A stretch of 64,000 nucleotides of DNA from Flavobacterium saliperosum (GCF_900100625.1 NZ_FMTY01000006.1:1-64000); one strand, 5' to 3'. Positions 18,530 to 27,395 are shown, counted from the stretch's first letter. Translations and numbers: made by a program. Notes: generated by a model not told the origin, from the letters alone.

Positions 18530-19978
18530 CTATCCTACTGAACCTTCTAACGAAATTTCCAATAATTTTTGCGCTTCTACTGCGAATTCCATTGGTAATT
18601 TATTCAAAACTTCTCTACTGAAACCGTTCACGATTAATGCAATCGCTTTTTCAGTCGGAATCCCGCGTTGGTTGCAATAGAATACCTGGTCTTCCCCGAT
18701 TTTTGACGTCGTCGCTTCGTGTTCGATTTTGGCCGAAGTATTTTTCGATTCGATGTACGGGAAGGTATGTGCGCCACAGTTATTCCCCATCAGCAACGAG
18801 TCACATTGGGAAAAGTTACGGGCGTTATCCGCTCTGGAACCGATTTGCACCAATCCACGGTAGCTGTTTTGCGATTTTCCGGCAGAAATCCCTTTGGAAA
18901 TAATAGTCGACTTGGTGTTTTTACCCAAGTGTACCATTTTGGTTCCGGTGTCGGCCTGTTGGAAATTATTGGTTACGGCAATCGAGTAAAACTCTCCGAT
19001 GGAGTTATCGCCTTTCAGGATACATGACGGATATTTCCAGGTGATGGCAGAACCGGTTTCCACTTGTGTCCAGGAGATTTTTGCGCCTTTTTCACACAAA
19101 CCTCTTTTGGTTACGAAATTGAAAACCCCGCCTTTCCCTTCTTTATTTCCAGGGTACCAGTTTTGAACGGTAGAATATTTGATTTCGGCATTGTCCATCG
19201 CGATTAATTCCACTACGGCCGCATGCAATTGGTTTTCGTCACGGCTTGGTGCGGTACAGCCTTCTAAGTAGGACACATAACTGCCTTCATCGGCAATTAA
19301 CAACGTTCTTTCGAACTGACCGGTTCCCCCCTGATTGATTCGGAAATAGGTTGACAATTCCATCGGGCAACGAACGCCTTTGGGAATGTAACAGAAACTT
19401 CCGTCGGAGAAAACCGCCGAATTCAATGCGGCATAGAAATTATCTTTCTGCGGAACCACGGTGCCCAAATGTTTACGCACCAATTCCGGATGTTCCTTAA
19501 TCGCTTCTGAAATGGAACAGAAAATAATCCCTTTTTCGTTTAATGTTTTCTTGAATGTAGTCGCCACAGAAACCGAATCCACTACGATATCAATCGCAAC
19601 GTTGTTCATTTTTTTCTGTTCGTCTACCGAAATCCCTAACTTTTTGTACATCGCCAAAAGTTCCGGATCCACATCGTCCAATGTTTTGTTCGGATCTGCT
19701 TTTTTAGGGGCGGAATAATACGAAATGGCTTGAAAATCGGGTTTCTCATAATGAACGTTGGCCCATTCCGGCTCGATCATTTCCTGCCAGGCTCGGAAAG
19801 CTTCCAAACGCCATTCGGTCATCCATTCGGGTTCTTCCTTTTTCAAAGAAATGGCACGCACGATGTCTTCGTTTAACCCCACAGGAAACGTTTCCGATTC
19901 CAGTTCGGTGTAAAACCCGTATTCGTATTCTTTATTTTCTAATTCGACTTTTAAGTCGTCTTCAGTATACTTACTCAT
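18530..19978 (-). CDS. sufB: Fe-S cluster assembly protein SufB
   Basis: Scaffold subunit on which nascent Fe-S clusters are built. The 482-residue protein shows the SufB N-terminal region ([19 protein letters not shown]), the motif [10 protein letters not shown], the central beta-helix ([20 protein letters not shown], a conserved Cys) and the C-terminal SufBD region [21 protein letters not shown]. Length and motifs are normal. It is the second gene of the operon, about 50 bp after the A-type carrier. Confidence 0.97.
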   Translation of the reverse strand: MSKYTEDDLKVELENKEYEYGFYTELESETFPVGLNEDIVRAISLKKEEPEWMTEWRLEAFRAWQEMIEPEWANVHYEKPDFQAISYYSAPKKADPNKTLDDVDPELLAMYKKLGISVDEQKKMNNVAIDIVVDSVSVATTFKKTLNEKGIIFCSISEAIKEHPELVRKHLGTVVPQKDNFYAALNSAVFSDGSFCYIPKGVRCPMELSTYFRINQGGTGQFERTLLIADEGSYVSYLEGCTAPSRDENQLHAAVVELIAMDNAEIKYSTVQNWYPGNKEGKGGVFNFVTKRGLCEKGAKISWTQVETGSAITWKYPSCILKGDNSIGEFYSIAVTNNFQQADTGTKMVHLGKNTKSTIISKGISAGKSQNSYRGLVQIGSRADNARNFSQCDSLLMGNNCGAHTFPYIESKNTSAKIEHEATTSKIGEDQVFYCNQRGIPTEKAIALIVNGFSREVLNKLPMEFAVEAQKLLEISLEGSVG

Positions 19979-20029
19979 TATTTTGTCTTAAATTTTAAAA
20001 ACCAGATTCACATCCGGCTTCATATCGGA

Positions 20030-20359
20030 CTAAAGAGAAAAACTCTCTCCGCACCCACAGGTTCTGTTCGCATTCGGATTGTTAAAAACGAATCCTTTAC
20101 CGTTCAGTCCGCCTGAATACTCCAAGGTTGTCCCCACCAAATAGAGGAAACTTTTTTTGTCTACCGCAATTTTTATATCGTTGTCTTCAAACACTTTATC
20201 ATCTTCACCCAAAGCTTTGTCAAACTTCAAATCATACGACAAGCCGGAACATCCGCCACTTTTCACGCCCACACGAACGTAATCCGTAGCAGTATCAAAG
20301 CCGTCATCTTCCATTAAAAATGCGATTCTTTTTTTTGCTGTTTCAGATACTTTAATCAT
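20030..20359 (-). CDS. A-type Fe-S carrier (SufA/IscA/ErpA family)
   Basis: A 109-residue carrier that takes clusters from SufBCD to target proteins. The three conserved cysteines are visible: Cys37 in VKSGGCSGL and the C-terminal pair in CGCGESFSL (101 and 103). It is the first gene of the sufABCD-type operon and has its own -7 promoter box 32 nt upstream. Whether it is closer to SufA, IscA or ErpA cannot be settled by eye, so no symbol is given. Confidence 0.95.
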   Translation of the reverse strand: MIKVSETAKKRIAFLMEDDGFDTATDYVRVGVKSGGCSGLSYDLKFDKALGEDDKVFEDNDIKIAVDKKSFLYLVGTTLEYSGGLNGKGFVFNNPNANRTCGCGESFSL

Positions 20360-20390
20360 AATGTTTATACAGATTAATTCTAATTTAGGG

Positions 20391-20398
20391 CAAAGATA
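20391..20398 (-). promoter_or_regulatory. -7 promoter element of the SUF operon
   Basis: Minus-strand TATCTTTG (plus strand caaagata) exactly matches TAnnTTTG and gives a 5' leader of about 25 nt for the carrier-sufBCD message. No IscR-type palindrome was seen next to it. Confidence 0.55.
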
Positions 20399-20535
20399 TT
20401 ACAATTAAAGGTTTTTACCATACTAGCTAACATTTTTATAACTTATTATAAGATAGTCATTTCTTATGGCGCTTTTTAGATTGCCTATTCGCGTAATAAT
20501 TGCTAATTTGCAGGCACATTTTAATTTCGAAAATC

Positions 20536-21396
20536 ATGAAACTTCACCCAATAGAAGCCGGAAATTTCAAACTTGACGGTGGTGCCATGTTTGGCGTGGT
20601 ACCCAAAACCATCTGGAACAGAACCAATCCGGCCGACGACAATAATTTAATTGACATTGCGGCACGTTGCCTTTTAATCGAAGACGGGAACCGCCTGATT
20701 CTGATTGATACCGGCATGGGCAACAAACAATCGGAGAAATTCTTTGGGTATTATTCGCTTTGGGGTGACCATTCGCTGGACAAATCCTTAGCAGCAAAAG
20801 GCTTTCACCGTGATGATGTTACCGATGTGTTCATGACCCACCTGCATTTCGACCATTGTGGCGGAAGCGTGAACTGGAACAAAGACCGCACCGGTTATGA
20901 AGTCGCTTTCAAAAACGCCACGTTCTGGAGCAACGACAACCATTGGGAATGGGCTACCAAACCCAACGCTCGTGAAAAAGCCTCTTTTTTACATGAAAAC
21001 ATCATTCCGATGCAGGAAAGTGGCCAACTGAAATTCATTAACCGACCGGAAGGTGATTTTTTAGAACAGTCAGAATTGGGTTTCGGGATTTTATTTGCCG
21101 ACGGTCATACCGAAAAGCAAATGTTACCGCACATCAATTACAACGGGAAAACGATTGTTTTCTGTGCCGATTTGTTGGCTACTGCCGGACACATTCCGAT
21201 TCCGTATGTGATGGGGTATGACACGCGTCCGTTGTTAACGTTGGATGAAAGGACAAAATTCATGAATGCTGCGGCTGACAATAATTATTATCTGTTTCTG
21301 GAACACGATGCCCACAATCAGATCATCACCGTGGAAAAAACCGAAAAAGGCGTGCGTCTGAAAGATGTCTATACTTGTGAGGATATTTTGGGATAA
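20536..21396 (+). CDS. MBL-fold metallo-hydrolase
   Basis: A 286-residue metallo-beta-lactamase-fold enzyme. The metal-binding HxHxDH is present as THLHFDHCGG (His102, His104, Asp106, His107), with further ligands expected at DGHTEKQM (near 200) and FCADLLATAGH. There is no signal peptide, so it is cytosolic. The overall layout resembles lactonase-type MBL hydrolases (for example quorum-quenching lactonases), but the substrate cannot be read from the sequence. The ATG at 20536 is preferred over the TTG at 20500, which lies in the promoter (TTG at 20481, TAATTTG at 20504). Confidence 0.85.
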   Translation: MKLHPIEAGNFKLDGGAMFGVVPKTIWNRTNPADDNNLIDIAARCLLIEDGNRLILIDTGMGNKQSEKFFGYYSLWGDHSLDKSLAAKGFHRDDVTDVFMTHLHFDHCGGSVNWNKDRTGYEVAFKNATFWSNDNHWEWATKPNAREKASFLHENIIPMQESGQLKFINRPEGDFLEQSELGFGILFADGHTEKQMLPHINYNGKTIVFCADLLATAGHIPIPYVMGYDTRPLLTLDERTKFMNAAADNNYYLFLEHDAHNQIITVEKTEKGVRLKDVYTCEDILG

Positions 21397-21460
21397 TCAT
21401 CCCAATCAAAAGTGACTTTCGTCATTTAAAAGTTCCATCTCGCCAAAAAACTTAAATTTT

Positions 21461-21521
21461 AGCCGCAGATTCGCAGATTAAAAAAGCATACAAACTATTT
21501 AAAATCGGCCGATCTGCGGCA
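21461..21521. repeat. Intergenic inverted repeat (gccgcagat...atctgcggc)
   Basis: GCCGCAGAT at 21462-21470 is repeated inverted at 21512-21520, with an internal second copy of 'cgcagatt' and followed by 'atttttccctt'. Such 'cgcagattcgcagatt' sequences are common dispersed intergenic repeats in Flavobacterium; here it may also end transcription of the hydrolase gene. Confidence 0.5.
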
Positions 21522-21630
21522 TTTTTCCCTTCCTAAGTTGCTTTTTGGAAACTTAAAGATCAACTTACGCTAGATTAAACTCTTTCTTTTCAGTGCTTTA
21601 GAAAGCTGTTAATTTTATATTAAACTTTAG

Positions 21631-21642
21631 TTGACATGTCAA
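21631..21642. promoter_or_regulatory. Perfect 12-bp palindrome upstream of marR-type gene
   Basis: TTGACATGTCAA is a perfect palindrome 19 bp upstream of the -7 box (TAATTTTG, 21661-21668) and 43 bp before the start of the MarR gene. MarR dimers bind palindromes of this type and often repress their own gene, so an operator is a reasonable inference. Confidence 0.5.
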
Positions 21643-21660
21643 TTATTTCAAAATCATTAG

Positions 21661-21668
21661 TAATTTTG
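21661..21668 (+). promoter_or_regulatory. -7 promoter element of the MarR gene
   Basis: TAATTTTG matches TAnnTTTG, 16 nt before the GTG start. Confidence 0.45.
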
Positions 21669-21684
21669 GATAAAGAATTCGTTC

Positions 21685-22119
21685 GTGGAAAAATTAAACA
21701 ATATCATTTTTTACAACATTGATCACAGTATCCGTTTGTACCGCATGTTTGCTCAAAAAAAATTGCGGGAACACGGTTTCAAAATCACCATCGATCAGTG
21801 GTTGGTTATCAAATGTATTCTGGAAAACCCAACCATCACCCAACACGATTTGAGTGAATTGGTTTTCAAAGACAATGCATCGGTTACCCGAATTATTGAT
21901 TTGCTGATAAAAGCCAATTATCTGGAAAAAGAAATCAATCCGGATGACCGAAGAAAATTTATGCTTCACGTTACCAAAGAAGGCGAAGAGGTGATAAGAA
22001 ATGTTCAGGAAATTGTATTGCAAAACCGAAGCAAAGCGCTTAAAGGAATTGACGACAACGAACTGGAAATGGCCGATGCGGTCCTGAGAAAAATAATTGC
22101 CAATTGCAAACAACAATAA
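21685..22119 (+). CDS. MarR family transcriptional regulator
   Basis: A 144-residue winged-helix DNA-binding protein. The MarR core is clear: helices around TIDQWLVIKCILENP, recognition helix region TQHDLSELVFKDNASVTRIIDLL (about 51-73), and the wing EINPDDRRKFMLHVTKEG (about 86-103, D-x-R-R). The start codon is GTG at 21685, directly downstream of the promoter box. A palindrome upstream suggests autoregulation. Ligand and targets are unknown; MarR genes often control a neighbouring gene, and the tiny membrane peptide gene lies 51 bp downstream. Confidence 0.9.
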   Translation: MEKLNNIIFYNIDHSIRLYRMFAQKKLREHGFKITIDQWLVIKCILENPTITQHDLSELVFKDNASVTRIIDLLIKANYLEKEINPDDRRKFMLHVTKEGEEVIRNVQEIVLQNRSKALKGIDDNELEMADAVLRKIIANCKQQ

Positions 22120-22170
22120 TCAGTCAGACAATCATCTTCCGATACCCGTCGGAACAAAAAACGAACCGTT

Positions 22171-22236
22171 ATGATTAAATTAGTTTTATTTTTAATTACC
22201 GTAGCGATTACCGCAGTGAGCTATTTTTTCATCTGA
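22171..22236 (+). CDS. 21-residue single-span membrane peptide (candidate)
   Basis: ATG at 22171 opens MIKLVLFLITVAITAVSYFFI and stops at 22236. The peptide is almost wholly hydrophobic with one Lys near the N-terminus, as in known bacterial small membrane proteins. It follows the MarR gene by 51 bp and its 3' end forms the left arm of the terminator hairpin, so it may be the second gene of that transcript. It could also be chance; evidence is composition and placement only. Confidence 0.4.
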   Translation: MIKLVLFLITVAITAVSYFFI

Positions 22237-22251
22237 AATAGCTCATTTTTT
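22217..22251 (+). terminator. Intrinsic terminator after MarR gene / small peptide
   Basis: TGAGCTATTT (22217-22226) pairs perfectly with AAATAGCTCA (22236-22245), followed by T6. The stop codon TGA of the small ORF lies in the loop next to the right arm. Confidence 0.85.
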
Positions 22252-22321
22252 CAACGCTGAATCGGCACAATCACAAAAAAGTCCTATCTTGCTCTTGTTG
22301 CAAACGATGTGTTAATGTTTG

Positions 22322-22351
22322 TTGTGTTTGTAACAATTTGGAATACTTTCG
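22322..22351 (+). promoter_or_regulatory. Promoter of the subtilase gene
   Basis: TTG at 22322-22324, 19-nt spacer, then TACTTTCG (one mismatch to TAnnTTTG) at 22344-22351, 25 nt before the ATG. Confidence 0.4.
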
Positions 22352-22376
22352 ACTTATCAAAAAATTGTAAACAGAT

Positions 22377-23978
22377 ATGAACTTATTCAAATCCTATTAT
22401 TTGTGCGCAGGACTTGCTTTAGCATTGGCAAGCTGCGGATCTACACAAACCATGGTTTCCACTCCAGTTGAAAACATTGACAAATTGCCGATGAAGGTCG
22501 GTAAAATTTCCGAAAACGACCTAAAACGCTGGAGTCACCTGGACTTAGGCAAAGACACTATCCCGGGAATGAGTGTGGATAAGGCCTATGCCGAAGTATT
22601 GAAAGGCAAAAAAGGCACCAAAGTGATTGTAGGGGTAGTGGATTCGGGTATCGATATCGACCATGAAGATTTAAAACCTTCGATTTGGACCAATCCGAGA
22701 GAAATTGCTGGAAACGGTAAAGACGACGACAATAACGGTTACATTGACGACATGCAAGGATGGAACTTCTTAGGGAATGCCGAACATGAAAATATGGAAT
22801 ATGTGCGTATCCTGAAAAAAGGCGACGACGGTTCGGAAACCTACCGAAGAGCCAAAGCCGAGCACGAAAAGGACATGCAGGAAGCCATGCAGGGAAAAAT
22901 GCAGGTAGACTTCATTATGGCCGGAGACAAAGCGATTGCCGAGCATCTGAAAAAGAAAAACTATACGTTGGAAGACGTAAATAAAATTGAAACCACCGAT
23001 CCGACGTTATTGCAATACAAAGGGATGATGCAGCAGATTTTGGCGCAAACTCCCAAAGCAGAATTCGACAAAGAAATCGAAGAATTCAAAGACTACGTTT
23101 ACGGACAAATCAACTACCATTTGAACCTGCAATTCGACGGCAGAAAAGTGGTAGGCGACAACCCTGACGATCTGAACGATAAAAAATACGGCAACAATAA
23201 CGTTATCGGGCCTGAGAAAAAAGGAGCCAAACACGGAACACATGTGGCCGGAATCATCGCCCAAACCAGAAGCAACAAAAAAGGCGGTGACGGTGTAGCA
23301 AGCAATAACGTACAGATTATGGCCGTTCGTGCGGTACCGGATGGGGATGAATACGACAAGGACATCGCGTTGGGTATTCGCTATGCTGTTGATAACGGTG
23401 CTAAAGTGATTAACGGCAGTTTTGGTAAATACTACTCCACCCACAGGGACTGGGTACACGATGCGATCAAATACGCCGCTTCCAAAGACGTCTTGGTGAT
23501 TTTTGCTGCCGGAAACGATTCGTATGATTTGGATACGATGAACAAATACCCAACCGACTCTTACGATAACCAACCGGAAATTTCATCTAATGTACTGATT
23601 ATCGGAGCGATCACACCTTTATATGGCTCGGAAATGGTGGCCGGCTTCTCTAACTACGGTAAAACCAGTGTCGATATTTTCGCACCGGGCGAGAAAATCT
23701 ATGCCACTACACCAAGCAACACCTACTCCTACTTACAGGGTACTTCCATGGCGTCGCCAAATGTAGCCGGGGTAGCCGCTCTAATCCGTTCCTACTACCC
23801 GAGTCTGACTGCCGCTCAAGTGAAACAAATCATTATGGAATCGGGAACGACTTTAACAAACAAGATTACCGTTGGGGAAGCCAAAGAAGTAAAAGGATTT
23901 AACGAAGTTTCCAAATCAGGAAAAATCGTAAATGCTTATAACGCTTTGTTAATGGCTGCCAAGATGGCAAAAAAATAA
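22377..23978 (+). CDS. S8 family (subtilisin-like) serine protease lipoprotein
   Basis: A 533-residue subtilase with a lipoprotein signal (lipobox LASC, Cys20), so anchored in the envelope. The catalytic triad is complete: Asp89 in VGVVDSGID, His286 in KHGTHVAG, Ser457 in GTSMASPNVAG, with the oxyanion Asn380 in AAGND. The stretch between Asp89 and His286 is about 195 residues, much longer than in plain subtilisins, and contains a charged helical insert (about 137-245). There is no T9SS sorting domain. A terminator follows directly and the M1 peptidase gene is next. Confidence 0.93.
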   Translation: MNLFKSYYLCAGLALALASCGSTQTMVSTPVENIDKLPMKVGKISENDLKRWSHLDLGKDTIPGMSVDKAYAEVLKGKKGTKVIVGVVDSGIDIDHEDLKPSIWTNPREIAGNGKDDDNNGYIDDMQGWNFLGNAEHENMEYVRILKKGDDGSETYRRAKAEHEKDMQEAMQGKMQVDFIMAGDKAIAEHLKKKNYTLEDVNKIETTDPTLLQYKGMMQQILAQTPKAEFDKEIEEFKDYVYGQINYHLNLQFDGRKVVGDNPDDLNDKKYGNNNVIGPEKKGAKHGTHVAGIIAQTRSNKKGGDGVASNNVQIMAVRAVPDGDEYDKDIALGIRYAVDNGAKVINGSFGKYYSTHRDWVHDAIKYAASKDVLVIFAAGNDSYDLDTMNKYPTDSYDNQPEISSNVLIIGAITPLYGSEMVAGFSNYGKTSVDIFAPGEKIYATTPSNTYSYLQGTSMASPNVAGVAALIRSYYPSLTAAQVKQIIMESGTTLTNKITVGEAKEVKGFNEVSKSGKIVNAYNALLMAAKMAKK

Positions 23979-24001
23979 TTATATTTGAACATTGTACAAT
24001 C

Positions 24002-24030
24002 GGAAGGGAATTTTTTCCCTTCCTTTTTAT
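24002..24030 (+). terminator. Terminator between subtilase and M1 peptidase genes
   Basis: GGAAGGGAA (24002-24010) pairs perfectly with TTCCCTTCC (24015-24023), followed by TTTTTATTT. It lies only 10 bp before the next ATG. Confidence 0.75.
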
Positions 24031-24040
24031 TTAATCAAAA

Positions 24041-25915
24041 ATGAAAAAATACCTTTTATTTTCACTGTTCGTATACTGGGGAATGTCGGCACAGAAAAAC
24101 CCCAATCCGGGCTACTGGCAACAACATGCCGACTACAAAATGGAAGTTTCCATGGATGTGAAAACCTATCAGTATAAAGGAAAACAAACCTTGGTCTACA
24201 CAAACAATTCACCGGACACCTTACGCCGCGTGTATTACCATCTGTTTAATAATGCCTTCCAGCCAAACAGCGCCATGGATGCCCGTCTGAAATCCATCAA
24301 AGATCCCGACGGACGCATGGTAACCAAAGTGAAAGTAAGCGACAAAGAAGTGAAAGAAAGCCGCATTGCCGCTTTAAAACCCAACGAAATAGGGTATTTG
24401 AAAATCAGCAACCTGAAACAGGACGGAGTGGCTGCGGTGAATAAAGTCGTGGGAACCATTCTGGAAGTGGATTTGGCAAAACCGTTATTACCAAATACCT
24501 CCACTACCTTCTCCTTGAATTTCGACGGACAGGTACCGGTTCAAATCCGACGTTCCGGACGCAACAACAAAGAAGGTGTAGCGCTTTCCATGTCGCAATG
24601 GTATCCGAAAATGGCCGAATACGATTTCGAAGGCTGGCAGGCCGATCCCTACATTGGTCGTGAATTTCACGGTGTATGGGGTAATTTCGACGTAAAAATC
24701 ACCATCGACAAGAACTATGTTCTGGGCGGAACCGGATACCTGCAAAATAAAAACGAAATCGGTCACGGATATCAGGATGCCGGAGTGATCGTAAAACTTC
24801 CGAAGAAACAAAAAACTCTGACCTGGCATTTTAAAGCACCCAACGTACATGATTTTACCTGGGCGGCCGATAAAGAATACCTACACGATATCGCACAGGT
24901 TCCGGGTGGGGCTACCATACACTTTTTATACAAAAACAATCCGAAAATACTCGAAAACTGGAAAAAGCTGCAACCGGCTACCGTTCGTTTGATGGAAATT
25001 TTCAACACAGTCGTGGGTAAATATCCCTACGAACAATATTCCGTTATTCAGGGTGGCGACGGCGGCATGGAATATGCCATGTGTACCCTGATTTTAGGAG
25101 AAGGCAGTTTTGATGGTTTATTAGGCGTTACAGCGCACGAAATGGCCCACTCCTGGTTCCAGCACGTATTGGCAACCAACGAAGCCAAAAACGGATGGAT
25201 GGATGAGGGTTTCACCACATGGCTGGAAAATTACGGCTTAAATGAGATCGCCGATAAAAAAGTGGAAAACCCACATGCCGATTCGTATGCCGGGTATTAT
25301 TTTCTGGTAAAATCCGGGAAAGAACAGCCACAAACCACACATTCGGATCGTTACGACGAAAACCGTCCGTACAGCATTCAGGCCTACAGCAAAGGGAATA
25401 TCTTCCTGTCGCAATTGGAGTACCTCATCGGGAAAGACAACCTGATGAAAACCATAAAACGCTACTATGCCGATTACAAAATGACGCACCCTACTCCCAA
25501 CGACATACGATATACTGCGGAGAAAGTTTCGGGAGCAAATCTAGACTGGTACCTGACCGAATGGACCAAAACCACCAATACCATTGATTACGGAATAAAA
25601 TCGGTGGACGAAAACGGAAAAGCCACAAAAGTAACGCTGGAAAGAATCGGAAGAACCCCCATGCCGTTGGACATTATGGTAACCTACGAAGACGGAACCC
25701 AGGAAAGTTTTTATGTACCGCAAACCTTAATGCGCTGGACAAAAGACAATCCGTTCCCGAAGGTAAAAAGAACGGTTACCGAAGGTTGGGATTGGGCCTA
25801 TCCTACTTTTGAATTTACCATCAACAAAGAAAAAGGAAACATCAAATCCATCGTCATAGACCCAAAAGAATTAATGGCCGATATCAACAAAGCCAATAAC
25901 GTTTACAAGAAATAA
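24041..25915 (+). CDS. M1 family metallopeptidase
   Basis: A 624-residue zinc aminopeptidase-type protein with a signal peptide (MKKYLLFSLFVYWGMSAQ), so exported. The substrate motif appears as GGMEYA (341-346) and the zinc site as HEMAH (366-370) with the third ligand Glu389 in DEGFTTW, exactly the HExxH-18-E arrangement. An N-terminal beta-sandwich domain precedes it. No T9SS domain is seen; it is probably periplasmic. It likely degrades peptides for nutrition; the adjacent subtilase fits that. Promoter unclear: TATATTTG at 23980 lies upstream of the terminator hairpin. Confidence 0.93.
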   Translation: MKKYLLFSLFVYWGMSAQKNPNPGYWQQHADYKMEVSMDVKTYQYKGKQTLVYTNNSPDTLRRVYYHLFNNAFQPNSAMDARLKSIKDPDGRMVTKVKVSDKEVKESRIAALKPNEIGYLKISNLKQDGVAAVNKVVGTILEVDLAKPLLPNTSTTFSLNFDGQVPVQIRRSGRNNKEGVALSMSQWYPKMAEYDFEGWQADPYIGREFHGVWGNFDVKITIDKNYVLGGTGYLQNKNEIGHGYQDAGVIVKLPKKQKTLTWHFKAPNVHDFTWAADKEYLHDIAQVPGGATIHFLYKNNPKILENWKKLQPATVRLMEIFNTVVGKYPYEQYSVIQGGDGGMEYAMCTLILGEGSFDGLLGVTAHEMAHSWFQHVLATNEAKNGWMDEGFTTWLENYGLNEIADKKVENPHADSYAGYYFLVKSGKEQPQTTHSDRYDENRPYSIQAYSKGNIFLSQLEYLIGKDNLMKTIKRYYADYKMTHPTPNDIRYTAEKVSGANLDWYLTEWTKTTNTIDYGIKSVDENGKATKVTLERIGRTPMPLDIMVTYEDGTQESFYVPQTLMRWTKDNPFPKVKRTVTEGWDWAYPTFEFTINKEKGNIKSIVIDPKELMADINKANNVYKK

Positions 25916-25920
25916 GAGGT

Positions 25921-25952
25921 AAAGCTGTCTGAAAAGGCAGCTTTATTTTTTT
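25921..25952 (+). terminator. Terminator after the M1 peptidase gene
   Basis: AAAGCTG and CAGCTTT form a stem around a 10-nt loop, followed by ATTTTTTT. Confidence 0.75.
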
Positions 25953-25992
25953 AAAGAAGCTGCGCAACGGAAAATTAAGATCTGATACCTCA

Positions 25993-26607
25993 TTACAATA
26001 CGACCGTCATCTGAAACTCAACATTCATAGTATTAAATCCCGCATTCGACCCCTGAAATCCGGCATTGGAGACATGGCGAAGGCTCGGACGAAAATCGAA
26101 AGTTAGGGTAGCTGCTTTTAGAGAAATCCCAAGCGCAATGACATCCGAAAAGGCAAACCCTTTAGACAAGCGTTCCGTTTCCGTATCGGTAATCATGGGA
26201 CCAATACTGCCCAAAAGATAAATGTCAAACGATTTCGCAATGGGTGTCCGGACCACTATCCCTATATTCAGGATATAATCCTGCACCGTTTTCCGTTTGG
26301 TGAACCGTTCCCTGAGCGCTTCATAATCGGGTTCGTGGGGTTGCACGAAATACCTATTCAAAAGCTGGTGTTTCCCGAAATTGACCTCCGGCTGCACCAC
26401 CATTTCATAACGAAAGTGAGTAGCTGTTTTAAAAACATACCCAAGATGGATTTTATAAAAACTGTTGGTGTAAGTGTAGTTTTTGTTCTTAAGCTCATTG
26501 CCCACACCATAGGCAATACCCACTTGAAAGCGCTGTTTTTGCTGTTGCCCGTAAACAAATCCAAAAAACAGTATTGAAACAAAAATATACACCCGTTGTT
26601 GAATCAT
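25993..26607 (-). CDS. PagL-like lipid A deacylase (acyloxyacyl hydrolase family)
   Basis: A 204-residue protein with signal peptide MIQQRVYIFVSILFFGFVYG and beta-barrel-type alternation. The C-terminal motif LRHVSNAGF (His178, Ser180) followed by a Glu at 197 matches the His-Ser(-Glu) catalytic pattern of the PagL lipid A 3-O-deacylase family, outer-membrane enzymes that trim an acyl chain from lipid A. The start at 26607 is chosen for the signal peptide; a longer frame begins at 26676. Activity is inferred from the motif only; it could be a non-enzymatic barrel relative. Confidence 0.7.
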   Translation of the reverse strand: MIQQRVYIFVSILFFGFVYGQQQKQRFQVGIAYGVGNELKNKNYTYTNSFYKIHLGYVFKTATHFRYEMVVQPEVNFGKHQLLNRYFVQPHEPDYEALRERFTKRKTVQDYILNIGIVVRTPIAKSFDIYLLGSIGPMITDTETERLSKGFAFSDVIALGISLKAATLTFDFRPSLRHVSNAGFQGSNAGFNTMNVEFQMTVVL

Positions 26608-26685
26608 AAAACACTTACTTATTCTGATGCTACAATAAAAAAAGCACAACCAAACAGTTGCGCTTCTGTTGTTCAAATGAGCGGA

Positions 26686-27102
26686 CTAATGCAGGTAAAA
26701 TTTCTTAACCTTGGCGACAATCTCGTTAAGACTCATTTTATCGGCAGGTTCCACGGCTTTCAGTTTGGTCGAAATATTTGATTTGTCCCCGTTAATCATT
26801 TTGCTGAGTTCCGTTTTGGTTTCGGCAGGGCCAAAAACATACAATTCATCGGCATATTTGGTATGATTGACCACATCTTCCAAAAAATCATGCATTTGAT
26901 GTTTGCGGCGTTCTTCAAATTTTCGTTCGTCGTTTACGTGTTGTCTTCCCATGAAGGTGCCTTTATTGCCGCCGTGATCATGATAAATTCGGTTCTCAAT
27001 GGAGGAATCCACTTCGGTAACCTTTTCTTTCCCGTCCTGAAGGGTAACCAAAATCGCTCGCGAAGAGTCAATCCAGATACCAGTTTGTCTTACTGTTTTC
27101 AT
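26686..27102 (-). CDS. Conserved hypothetical protein, possible eRF1/baeRF-like fold
   Basis: A 138-residue soluble, charged protein. Visible features are the N-terminal TGIWIDSSRAILVTLQDG, a central very polar DERKFEERRKHQMHDFLEDV, and ADELYVFGPAETKTELSKMI, which recalls the last domain of eRF1/Pelota and the bacterial baeRF proteins. I do not recognise the family with certainty. It is transcribed from a short upstream region towards the PagL-like gene (79-bp gap), so the two may share a message. Confidence 0.6.
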   Translation of the reverse strand: MKTVRQTGIWIDSSRAILVTLQDGKEKVTEVDSSIENRIYHDHGGNKGTFMGRQHVNDERKFEERRKHQMHDFLEDVVNHTKYADELYVFGPAETKTELSKMINGDKSNISTKLKAVEPADKMSLNEIVAKVKKFYLH

Positions 27103-27379
27103 AATGTGTCGTTTTATTGTGTGAAATCGATTTCTTTACTGGTCCAAACTACAATGATACCCAAGTCTTCACTGCCAAATCCATCGTTAGCGCTATAAGT
27201 ATATGCATTCTGAAATATTTGTAAATCAATAGTTTGCATCTTCATTTGCTTTTAAATTTACGAAAAAAGAAAACGGCGCTCCGGGTTTTGAACGTTAATT
27301 TCGGTAATAGGGCACAACATTCCGATAAAAGGAAAAACAGCAATACCGGTTCCGATTTCCATTTCGGACCCGAACTTCG

Positions 27380-27387
27380 TATATTTG
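27380..27387 (+). promoter_or_regulatory. -7 promoter element of rnpA
   Basis: TATATTTG matches TAnnTTTG and ends 8 nt before the ATG at 27396, so the message is nearly leaderless. Confidence 0.5.
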
Positions 27388-27395
27388 CCCCTGAA

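Noticed and set aside
21631..21636. TTGACA as a sigma70 -35 box
   Set aside because: Bacteroidota promoters use TTG/TAnnTTTG with 17-23 nt spacing; here the spacing to the -7 box is 24-27 nt and the sequence is better explained as half of a palindrome.
23007..23573. 188-codon minus-strand frame opposite the subtilase catalytic region
   Set aside because: The plus strand encodes an intact protease with full catalytic triad; the antisense frame has no recognisable features.
27234..27395. 54-codon upstream extension of rnpA
   Set aside because: No family similarity, and the promoter -7 box lies inside it; the ATG at 27396 fits the RnpA start.
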